Shown here in pieces: positions 40,484-48,050 of a stretch of DNA of 64,000 bases. This DNA is from LMUY01 sp965199005. GTDB lineage: Bacteria; Pseudomonadota; Alphaproteobacteria; Acetobacterales; Acetobacteraceae. How positions within the stretch are numbered: the stretch's first letter is position 1; every line of letters begins with the position of its first letter. Location: NCBI GenBank assembly GCA_965199005.1, contig CBDAQK010000006.1:1488001-1552000 (forward strand), read 5' to 3'. Below the pieces are notes generated by a model. That model did not search any database. It was given only the letters and a program-made list of their open reading frames with translations, and had not been told where the DNA came from. The position numbers were made by a program, and so were the translations under genes.

Positions 40484-42622
40484 ATGATGCTACGGCTGCG
40501 ATGGGGTCTGCTGTCGTCGAGGCCACTCTTTGCCCTTGGCATCGTTCTCCCAGCCGTTATTTTCGTTGCTGCTGGCTGGTACGACTTTACGGCGGAACGT
40601 GCCAGCGTGCGGCAAGAAGTCCTATCCACCAATGCCGCCCTCTCCGAACACGGCCAGAAAGTCGTCGAAACCTCGGACCTCGTCTTGGCCCGCGTGCTCG
40701 ACCGCACGAACGGCATGGATTGGGCGACGATTCAGACCTCGGGCGAACTTCACGGCTTCATCCACGATCTGCGCCTGCAACTGCCGCAACTGGAATCGAT
40801 CTTCCTCGTCACGCCGGGTGGCGTCACCGTCGCCAATTCGCGGGATTTCCCTCTGACCCTGCTGCCCGACCTGAACGACCGGGAATATGTGCAGCACGCG
40901 CGGGCTGGGTATACCGGGACCTATTTCACCAAGCCCTATACGAGCCGGATGGATGGCCGCACCACGTTCGCCGCGCAAAGAATCCGCCTGCGCGACGGGA
41001 AATTCGACGGCATCGTCTCCGCGACGATTTCGCCCGGCTATCTTCGTGACGTCTATGCTGCGGTCATCCAATACCCGGGCTACTCCACGGCATCCTTGGT
41101 GCGCGCCGACGGCACGATCCTGTTTCGCTACCCCAACCAAGCAGGCCTGACGAGCCGGCTCCCGTCGGACTCCGCCTTCTATGACATCGTGACCAAAGGA
41201 AGCGACCACGGACTGATTTCGGGCCCTTCGCCGTTCAACGGCAGGCAGCGGATGTGGTCGTACCGGCGCCTCAGCAACCAAGGGCTTTACGTCAGCTTTT
41301 CAATCGACGATTGGGTCTATCTCCGGGCCTGGTACTTCAACCTCCTCCTGATCGGGGCGTTTTCCCTCCTGCTTGGCGCAGCGCTGCTGCTGACGGAGCG
41401 GGTCATCGTCCGGCGCACTGCGGCAGAAATCGCCGCGTCACATGCCTTGCTCGGCGAGGTGCAACGGCGCCAAGAAGCCGAACTGGCTCTGGAGCAGTCG
41501 CAAAAAATGGAAGCCCTGGGACGGCTCACTGGAGGCGTGGCGCATGATTTCAACAATCTGCTGACCGCCATCATGGGACCGCTCGAACTCGCCACGAAGC
41601 GCACGACCGACCCCAGGGTGACCCGGCTGCTCGCAGGGGCGATGCAGGCGGCGCAGCGTGGGGCAACGCTGACAGCGCAGATGCTCGCGGTGGCCCGCAA
41701 GCGGGACGTGACCGTGGAGCCCGTTGATCCCAACGCAGCCCTGCGTGGCATGGGCGACATGATCGCCCGCACGATCGGCCCCATGGTGCGGGTCACTTAC
41801 GAGCTGGATCCAGAGGCAACCCCGGTCGCAGTCAACCGGGTGCAGATGGAGGTCATGCTGCTCAACCTGTCGCTGAACGCCCGCGATGCCATGCCCGGCG
41901 GCGGCGACCTGATCCTGCGGACCGAACGGGTTGGTCCATCCGGGCTGCCGGCCGGGCTGCCGGAGGGCGATTACGTCCGCATCTCCGTCGTCGATACGGG
42001 GGAGGGCATGACCGAGGAGGTGCGGGCGCGGGCGTTGGAGCCCTTCTTCACGACGAAGGAACCGGGCAAAGGGACCGGCCTCGGGCTCTCCACCGCCTAC
42101 GGCTTCGCCAAATCCGTGGGTGGCACCGTCAGCATTGCGAGCATGCCGGGTGCTGGCACGACCGTTTCGGTGACGCTGCCCAGGGTGAACGCCGTCGTAC
42201 CGGCGGTGCCGGCCGGTGCCGCGCAATGGGCCAGGCACCATGCCCGTATCCTCCTGGTCGACGACGACGAGGCGGTCCGGTTAGCCACCAGGGAGGTCTT
42301 GGAGGATTTGGGCCACGAGGTCGTCGACGCCGCGGGCGGCCGCGACGCGCTGGCCATCCTGTCCGAGGATCCTGCCTTCGACCTGCTCGCGACGGATTTC
42401 GCCATGGCGGAAATGAACGGCGGTGCCGTGGCGGAGGCCGTACGCCAGTCCTTCCCGTCCATGCCGATCCTGTTCGTGACCGGCTATGCCAAGGACGACG
42501 CCCTGCTGGTTTGGGAGGGCCGAAACACAATTTGTGTCGACAAGCCCTTCACGTCACAGGATCTGGGGCGGGCTGTCGAGCTGAGCATGGCGCAGGCGGC
42601 CCTCTTGCAACACACGGCCTGA
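40484..42622 (+). CDS. Hybrid sensor histidine kinase with Cache-like sensor and receiver
   Basis: A 712-residue membrane kinase. Transmembrane helices at about residues 15-35 and 285-307 flank a double-Cache-like extracytoplasmic region (NSRDFPLTLLPDLNDREYVQ is typical of Cache sensors in NtrY-like kinases). The HisKA helix is ALGRLTGGVAHDFNNLLTAI with phospho-acceptor His354; the ATPase has NLSLNARDAMPGGG, VVDTGEGM and GTGLGLSTAYGF. The C-terminal receiver has ILLVDDDEAVR, phospho-acceptor Asp638 in LLATDFAMAEMNGG, and VTGYAKDD. It lacks a DNA-binding domain, so its output is a phosphotransferase partner or internal control. Ligand and partner are unknown. It ends 4 bases before the convergent lolD stop. 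Confidence 0.9.
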   Translation: MMLRLRWGLLSSRPLFALGIVLPAVIFVAAGWYDFTAERASVRQEVLSTNAALSEHGQKVVETSDLVLARVLDRTNGMDWATIQTSGELHGFIHDLRLQLPQLESIFLVTPGGVTVANSRDFPLTLLPDLNDREYVQHARAGYTGTYFTKPYTSRMDGRTTFAAQRIRLRDGKFDGIVSATISPGYLRDVYAAVIQYPGYSTASLVRADGTILFRYPNQAGLTSRLPSDSAFYDIVTKGSDHGLISGPSPFNGRQRMWSYRRLSNQGLYVSFSIDDWVYLRAWYFNLLLIGAFSLLLGAALLLTERVIVRRTAAEIAASHALLGEVQRRQEAELALEQSQKMEALGRLTGGVAHDFNNLLTAIMGPLELATKRTTDPRVTRLLAGAMQAAQRGATLTAQMLAVARKRDVTVEPVDPNAALRGMGDMIARTIGPMVRVTYELDPEATPVAVNRVQMEVMLLNLSLNARDAMPGGGDLILRTERVGPSGLPAGLPEGDYVRISVVDTGEGMTEEVRARALEPFFTTKEPGKGTGLGLSTAYGFAKSVGGTVSIASMPGAGTTVSVTLPRVNAVVPAVPAGAAQWARHHARILLVDDDEAVRLATREVLEDLGHEVVDAAGGRDALAILSEDPAFDLLATDFAMAEMNGGAVAEAVRQSFPSMPILFVTGYAKDDALLVWEGRNTICVDKPFTSQDLGRAVELSMAQAALLQHTA

Positions 42623-42626
42623 CTGG

Positions 42627-43304
42627 TCAGGCCGCGACGACCTGCCCGTCCTGCAGCGTGACCCGGCGGTCCATCCGGGCGGCGAGTTCGGGGTTGTGGG
42701 TGGCGATCAGCGCCGCAACACCCTGCCCGCGCACCGCCGCCAACAAGGCATCGAACACCACGCCCGAGGTCCCGACGTCCAAATTCCCCGTCGGCTCGTC
42801 TGCCAGCAGGACCCGCGGTGCGTTGGCCAGCGCCCGGGCGATCGCGACGCGCTGTTGCTCCCCGCCTGACAGCTTGCCGGGCAAATGGCCCGTGCGGGCG
42901 GCGAGGCCGAGCGAGGCCAGCAGGTCGCGCGCCCGGCTCTCTGCATCACGCCGCCGCCGCCCGGCGATCATCTGCGGCAACACGACGTTCTCCAGCGCAG
43001 TGAATTCACCAAGCAGATGGTGGAACTGATAGACGAAGCCGATGGCATCGCGCCGGATTGCGGTGCGCGCCGGGTCGGGCAAGGCACCGGCGTCGCGGCC
43101 ATCGACGAAAACCGCGCCTCCATCCGGCCGCTCCAGCAGCCCGGCCAGGTGCAGCAAGGTCGACTTCCCCGTACCGGACGGCGCCACCAGGGCCACGATT
43201 TCACCCGGACGCAGCGCGAGGTCGGCGGCGCGCAGCACCTGCAGCGTGCCGTCCCCGGTCCGGTAAGCCCGGCTGACGGCCCGTAACTCCAGCGGATCAG
43301 ACAT
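42627..43304 (-). CDS. lolD: Lipoprotein-releasing ABC transporter ATPase LolD
   Basis: A 225-residue ABC ATPase. ATG 43304 gives the normal LolD start MSDPLELRAVSRAYRTGDG; the open frame further upstream is the other frame of the permease gene. Walker A is APSGTGKSTLLHLAGLLERP, Q-loop YQFHHLLGEFTALENV (a LolD/MacB hallmark), signature LSGGEQQRVAIARAL, Walker B VLLADEPTGNLD. It powers extraction of outer-membrane lipoproteins from the inner membrane for handover to LolA. It overlaps the permease gene by 8 bases, so subunit production is coupled. Confidence 0.94.
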   Translation of the reverse strand: MSDPLELRAVSRAYRTGDGTLQVLRAADLALRPGEIVALVAPSGTGKSTLLHLAGLLERPDGGAVFVDGRDAGALPDPARTAIRRDAIGFVYQFHHLLGEFTALENVVLPQMIAGRRRRDAESRARDLLASLGLAARTGHLPGKLSGGEQQRVAIARALANAPRVLLADEPTGNLDVGTSGVVFDALLAAVRGQGVAALIATHNPELAARMDRRVTLQDGQVVAA

Positions 43305-44547
43305 TGCGGAGCGCTTCCACCGGGTCGGTCCGCGCGGCGCGCCAAGAGGGGTACAGGGTCGCCAAGAGCGACAGCGCCAGTGCCATGACGATGATCTGGA
43401 CCACCTCATGCCAGTCCAGCCGGGCGGGCAGGTGGGCGAGGTAGTAGACGGTGGGATCGAACACTGTGCGCCCGGTCAGCGCCTCCACCCAGCCTTGGAT
43501 CCGCTCGACGTTCAGGCAGAACAGGACGCCGAGAATGGTGCCGGCGATGGTACCCGTCACGCCGATCGACGCACCGACCATCAGGAAGATCCGCAGCACC
43601 GCCCCGCGCCCTGCCCCGATGGTGCGCAGGACCGCAATGTCGCGCGTCTTGTCCTTCACCATCATGATCAAGGAGCTGACGACGTTGAAGGCCGCCACCA
43701 GGATGATCAGGGTCAGGATCAGGAACATGACGTTCTGTTCCACCTGGATCGCCGCGAAAAAGCTGTTTTCGGTTTGTTGCCAATCCAGAATCTGCACCCG
43801 CTGACCGGACAAGGCTTGCTGAATGGCGCGCCCGATCGCGCGGGCATGATCCGGATCGTCCACGCTCACCTCGATTTGCGTGGCCTGCCCCGGTTGCTGG
43901 AAGAAGATTTGCGCGGAGTCCAACGGCAGGAACACATAGCCGCTGTCGTATTCGTTCATCCCGACCTGGAACACGGCTGCCACCGTATAGGCGCGCACCC
44001 GCGGGATGGTGCCGAACGCCGTCGCGGCGCCCTGTGGCGAGACGAGGGTGATCTTGCTCCCGACCGTCAGGCCAAAACGGTTGGCCAAGGTGATGCCGAC
44101 GGCGATCGCGTCCGGCCCCCTGAAGGCGGCCAACGAGCCGGCGAGGATGTGATCGCTGACCGCGTGCAGACTTTGCAAATCCGCCTGGCGAATGCCCCGC
44201 ACGTAGCCGCCGGTATTGTCGCCCCGCTCGTCCGTCAGCAGCACCTGGCCGTCCACCACGGGAATGGCGGACACCACCCCGGCGACGGTCCGTATCTTGG
44301 TCACGTCGGCGTCGAACTCGGTCAGCGGCGCGCCGGCACCGTAGACGCCCAAATGGCCGTTGAACCCCAGGATGCGACCCAGCAGATCGGTCTTGAAGCC
44401 CCCCATGACGGACATGACGATGATCAGGGTCGCCACACCGAGTGCGATGCCGACGAGGCTGAACCCGGCGATCACCGAGACAAACCGCTCGCCCCGCCGC
44501 GCCCGGAGGTAGCGGCCGGCGACGGCGCGTTCGAAGGCGTTGAACAT
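43297..44547 (-). CDS. lolC: Lipoprotein-releasing ABC transporter permease LolC/LolE
   Basis: A 416-residue permease with one N-terminal membrane helix (about 25-50), a large periplasmic MacB-like domain and three C-terminal helices (FtsX domain, ending YPSWRAARTDPVEALRNV). The start MFNAFERAVAGRYLRARRG is the standard LolC/E beginning. I choose ATG 44547 over a TTG 33 bases upstream. SVIAGFSLVGIALGVATLII and VAAFNVVSSLIMMVKDKTRD are family marks. A single LolC/E-type permease here suggests a homodimeric LolFD-type complex as in many Alphaproteobacteria. It lies 10 bases after proS. Confidence 0.92.
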   Translation of the reverse strand: MFNAFERAVAGRYLRARRGERFVSVIAGFSLVGIALGVATLIIVMSVMGGFKTDLLGRILGFNGHLGVYGAGAPLTEFDADVTKIRTVAGVVSAIPVVDGQVLLTDERGDNTGGYVRGIRQADLQSLHAVSDHILAGSLAAFRGPDAIAVGITLANRFGLTVGSKITLVSPQGAATAFGTIPRVRAYTVAAVFQVGMNEYDSGYVFLPLDSAQIFFQQPGQATQIEVSVDDPDHARAIGRAIQQALSGQRVQILDWQQTENSFFAAIQVEQNVMFLILTLIILVAAFNVVSSLIMMVKDKTRDIAVLRTIGAGRGAVLRIFLMVGASIGVTGTIAGTILGVLFCLNVERIQGWVEALTGRTVFDPTVYYLAHLPARLDWHEVVQIIVMALALSLLATLYPSWRAARTDPVEALRNV

Positions 44548-44557
44548 GAAGGGTGCT

Positions 44558-45883
44558 CTAAGTGCCCGGGTGGGATGCAACCCGCGTCAGCGCGTCGTCG
44601 GCCGACAACTCGACCCGCTCGCCAGTGGCCCGGCGCTTCAACTCGACCTTGCCATTGGCAGCCCCGCGCGGCCCGACGACCAATTGCCAAGGATGCCCCA
44701 TCAGGTCGGCATCGTTGAACTTCACCCCGGCCCGCTCGGCCCGGTCATCATACAGCGCTTCGTTGCCCAGTTTGGCATAGAGCGACTCGCACAGCCCGTC
44801 GGTCACGGCGTCGCCCTGCTTCAGGTTCAGGATAGCCGCGCGGAATGGGGCGATGCTGTCGGGCCAGATGATCCCAGCATCGTCGTGACTGGCCTCGATC
44901 ACCGCGCCGACCAGGCGGGACACCCCGATCCCATAGCTGCCCATTTCCGGAATGACCGGCGTGCCGTCCGGGCCCGCGACCGTCATGCCCATGGGTTCGC
45001 TGTATGTGCGCCCGAAATAGAAGATGTGCCCCACCTCGATGCCGCGCCCCTCACGCCGGCGCTCCGGCGGCACCTTCGCCCAGGCTGCCTCGTCATGCTT
45101 CTCGTCCGTGGCGGCGTAGAGGCTCGTCATCAAGCTGTAGAAGCGCTCCAGATCCTCCGGCTTGGAGGCGTCGAAGGCTGCATTCAGCCAGTCGATCTCC
45201 TCGAACCCGGCGTCGAAAAACACCCCGCTTTCCCCCGTCGGGGCCAGGATGATGAACTCGTGGCTAAGGTCGCCGCCGATCGGGCCGGTATCGGCCACCA
45301 TGGGGATGGCCTTCAAGCCCAGCCGCTGGAAGGTGCGCATATAGGCCAGCATCATGCGCCGGTAGCTCAACACCGCCCCGGCATAGTCGAAGTCGAAGCT
45401 ATAGGCGTCCTTCATCAGGAACTCGCGCCCGCGCATGACGCCGAACCGGGGCCGCACTTCGTCGCGGAACTTCCATTGCACATGGTATAGCATCTGCGGC
45501 AGGTCCCGGTAGGACTTCACCGACTGGCGGAGCAGGTCGGTGATCATCTCCTCGTTGGTGGGCCCGTACAGCAGCTCCCGGTCGTGCCGGTCCTTGAATC
45601 GCAGCATCTCCGGCCCGTAGGCATTGTAGCGGCCGGACTGGCGCCACAAATCGGCCGCCTGGATGGTTGGCATCAGGACCTCCTGGCAACCGACGGCGTC
45701 CTGCTCCTCCCGCACCACCTGGCCGATATTGCGCAGCACGCGCAGCCCGGCGGGCAGCCAGGCATAGATGCCTGCCGCCGTCTGCCGGACGAGGCCTGCC
45801 CGCAGCATCAGGCGATGCGAGGCGATTTGCGCCTCGGCGGGTGTTTCCTTGAGCGTGGGGAGCAGGGAGCGGGTCAGACGCAT
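44558..45883 (-). CDS. proS: Prolyl-tRNA synthetase, short alphaproteobacterial type
   Basis: A 441-residue class II synthetase charging tRNA-Pro. Motif 2 is in VQWKFRDEVRPRFGVMRGREF (part: FRDEVRPRFGVMRGREF) with LMKDAYSFD; motif 3 is GIGVSRLVGAVIE. The E. coli-type enzyme (572 residues) has an insertion editing domain between motifs 2 and 3; here that domain is missing, as is usual in this class, where free-standing editing proteins take its place. The C-terminal anticodon domain includes LMGHPWQLVVGPRGAANG. It follows yraN by 69 bases on the same strand and precedes lolC by 10 bases, so yraN-proS-lolC-lolD may be one transcript. Confidence 0.96.
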   Translation of the reverse strand: MRLTRSLLPTLKETPAEAQIASHRLMLRAGLVRQTAAGIYAWLPAGLRVLRNIGQVVREEQDAVGCQEVLMPTIQAADLWRQSGRYNAYGPEMLRFKDRHDRELLYGPTNEEMITDLLRQSVKSYRDLPQMLYHVQWKFRDEVRPRFGVMRGREFLMKDAYSFDFDYAGAVLSYRRMMLAYMRTFQRLGLKAIPMVADTGPIGGDLSHEFIILAPTGESGVFFDAGFEEIDWLNAAFDASKPEDLERFYSLMTSLYAATDEKHDEAAWAKVPPERRREGRGIEVGHIFYFGRTYSEPMGMTVAGPDGTPVIPEMGSYGIGVSRLVGAVIEASHDDAGIIWPDSIAPFRAAILNLKQGDAVTDGLCESLYAKLGNEALYDDRAERAGVKFNDADLMGHPWQLVVGPRGAANGKVELKRRATGERVELSADDALTRVASHPGT

Positions 45884-45952
45884 CGCAGGGATTCCGGTTT
45901 ACGAGCGGCGGACCCTACTCGCCAGCGGCCATCCCGCCAACAGCGGCCGCCG

Positions 45953-46327
45953 CTACTCCTGCCGGAAAGCGTCGGCGATCCGGCGAACCCGGCCAGTGGC
46001 ATCCACCACCATGACGTCGAACCGCATGCCGGCCGCGCCCCAGCCCGGGTTTTCGGCGACGATGATGGATGCGGCGGCCAGCAAGCGGGCACGCTGCGCG
46101 GCGCCGAGGGCGACGGCGGCGCCCGCCAGGCTTGGCCGCGCCTTCACCTCCACCAACGCCAGCAGCCCCGCACGCTCGGCCACCAGGTCCACCTCGCCGG
46201 CCTGGGTGCGCAGGCGCCTTGCATGGATCGTCCAACCATCCGCCACCAAGGCGGCACATGCCGCCTCCTCCGCGGCAAGCCCACGTGCGTATGCAACGCT
46301 TCCCCGCGCTTGCCTCCGTTCGGTCAT
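45953..46327 (-). CDS. yraN: YraN family endonuclease-fold protein (UPF0102)
   Basis: A 124-residue protein with the restriction-endonuclease-like fold of the UPF0102/YraN family: GLAAEEAACAALVADGW, then the catalytic-type acids in GEVDLVAERAGLLALVEVKARP (the E-V-D and E-V-K pattern), and AAQRARLLAAASIIVAENPG. The cellular role is not settled; Holliday-junction-resolvase-like and natural-transformation roles have been proposed for the fold. Length is typical (about 120). It is divergent from ggt. Confidence 0.88.
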   Translation of the reverse strand: MTERRQARGSVAYARGLAAEEAACAALVADGWTIHARRLRTQAGEVDLVAERAGLLALVEVKARPSLAGAAVALGAAQRARLLAAASIIVAENPGWGAAGMRFDVMVVDATGRVRRIADAFRQE

Positions 46328-46391
46328 GACGGCAACTTCCCGCCGCGCGGGCTCGCTGGCAACGGCAGCATCGCCACGAGGAGCCGCTAAA

Positions 46392-48050
46392 ATGCGTCAT
46401 CGCCGCGCCGTTCTGCTGCTCATCCTTGCCGCCAGCCGAGGCGTGGCGGCGGAGGAGGCGCCGCGCGGCGTGGTGGTAGCGCCTCACCCGCTGGCGGCAA
46501 CCGCCGCCCAGCAAGTCCTGCACGCCGGAGGCAGCGCGACCGATGCAGCCATCGCGGCGCAGATGATGCTCTCGGTCGTCGAGCCGCAGGCCTCAGGGCT
46601 GGGCGGCGGGTCGATGCTGCTGCATTTCGACGGCGCCACCCACGAGGTGACCAATTGGGATGGCCGTGAAGTCGCACCCGCTGGCGTAACGCCGGACCTT
46701 TTCACCCCTCCCTCCGGGCCGGTGCTGCCGGCGCTGGGCGGCCGCTCCGTTGGTGTGCCGGGAACCATCCGGATGCTGGAGGCCCTCTATCGGGAGCATG
46801 GCCATCTGCCGTGGGCTGACCTGTTCGCGCCCGCGATCCATGCCGCGGAGGCGGGGGTGCCGGTCTCATCCGGGCTGGCCCAGGCGATTGCCGCGCATGC
46901 CGACCTGCTGCGGCGGCAGCCCGCCGCCAAGGCACTGTTCTTCGCCGCCGATGGCGCTCCGTTGGCCGCTGGGGCCGTTTTGCTGAACCCCGCGCTGGCG
47001 GCAACGCTGCGCGCGATTTCGGCTGGCGGGGCCAGCGCCCTGCACCGCGGCCCGGTGGCCGCCGATATCGCGACCACCGTGCGCAGCGACACCGAACCTG
47101 GGTTGCTGACCACGGATGACCTCATCGCTTATTCGGCACAGAAGCGCACCCCGGATTGCCTGCCGTACCGCGACCGCACCGTGTGCGTGGCAGCCCCCCC
47201 GGCGGCAGGGCCGCAGGTGTTGCAGGCGCTGGGCCTGCTCAGCCATTTCGACCTCGGTACGCTGGACCCCAACGGCCTAGATGCCGCCCACCTGATGATC
47301 GAGGCGGAACGGCTCGCCGCCGCGGACCGCGCACGCTATCTGGCAGACCCGGATTTCCAGCATGTCCCGATGCCGGGGCTGGTGGCCTCGGACTACCTGA
47401 CGGCGCGGGCCCAACTGATCGACCTGGACCACGCAATGGGCACACCCCGCGCGGGCAATCCAGTGTGGCCGATGCCGGGCGTGCGGCCAGCGCCCAGTCC
47501 CCCGCTGGCCGACCGCGGCACCAGCACGGTCGCGGTGGTGGACGCTGCGGGGAATGCAGTCTGTCTCACCAGTTCGCTGGGCGGCACGTTCGGGTCGCAT
47601 TTGGTGGTGCGGGGCTTCGTTCTGAACGCTGCCATGGCCGGCTTCGCGCAACGGCCGGAGCTGGATGGACGGCCGGTCGCCAACCGGGTCGAGCCGGGCA
47701 AGCGGCCCGCCAGCTCGATGATTCCTGCCTTCGTGTTGGATCAGAAAGGCGGCTTGGTGGCGGTATTAGGCAGCGCCGGCGGCAGCCGGATCCCGGCCTA
47801 CGTCGTGCAGGGGGTGGCTGGCCTGGTCGATTGGGCCTTACCCCCTGCCAAGGCCATCGCCCTTCCGCACGTGGTGGGACTCCCGACGGGGGCAGAAATG
47901 GAGTCGAGCGACCTTGCCGGGCCGCTGGAGGCGCGGGGCCAAGCGGTGACAGTGCGGCCCATGCGGTCCGGCACGGCCATCATCTTGGTGCAGCCCACGC
48001 CGCAGGGCGCGGCGGATCGGCGGCGCGAAGGAGCGGTGGCGAACGATTGA
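46392..48050 (+). CDS. ggt: Gamma-glutamyltransferase, periplasmic
   Basis: A 552-residue Ntn-hydrolase precursor. ATG 46392 has an AGGAG Shine-Dalgarno and yields a signal peptide (MRHRRAVLLLILAASRGVAA). Family marks: AQQVLHAGGSATDAAIAAQM, VEPQASGLGGGSMLL, GRSVGVPGTIRMLEALY, and the self-cleavage/nucleophile region, where Thr377 in RGTSTVAVVDAAGNAV aligns with the catalytic Thr of the TTHFSVVD motif. GSAGGSRIPAYVVQGV forms the oxyanion region. The usual H at nucleophile +2 is Thr, which places it in a divergent branch; glutathione hydrolysis is likely but acylase-like substrates are possible. The stop overlaps the acylase start by one base (TGATG). Confidence 0.88.
   Translation: MRHRRAVLLLILAASRGVAAEEAPRGVVVAPHPLAATAAQQVLHAGGSATDAAIAAQMMLSVVEPQASGLGGGSMLLHFDGATHEVTNWDGREVAPAGVTPDLFTPPSGPVLPALGGRSVGVPGTIRMLEALYREHGHLPWADLFAPAIHAAEAGVPVSSGLAQAIAAHADLLRRQPAAKALFFAADGAPLAAGAVLLNPALAATLRAISAGGASALHRGPVAADIATTVRSDTEPGLLTTDDLIAYSAQKRTPDCLPYRDRTVCVAAPPAAGPQVLQALGLLSHFDLGTLDPNGLDAAHLMIEAERLAAADRARYLADPDFQHVPMPGLVASDYLTARAQLIDLDHAMGTPRAGNPVWPMPGVRPAPSPPLADRGTSTVAVVDAAGNAVCLTSSLGGTFGSHLVVRGFVLNAAMAGFAQRPELDGRPVANRVEPGKRPASSMIPAFVLDQKGGLVAVLGSAGGSRIPAYVVQGVAGLVDWALPPAKAIALPHVVGLPTGAEMESSDLAGPLEARGQAVTVRPMRSGTAIILVQPTPQGAADRRREGAVAND

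Noticed and set aside
45768..46391. Upstream in-frame extension of ggt
   Set aside because: It runs antisense through yraN and would place the signal peptide in the middle of the protein.
47156..48049. Upstream in-frame extension of the acylase
   Set aside because: It is an alternate frame of ggt; the signal/anchor helix begins at 48050.
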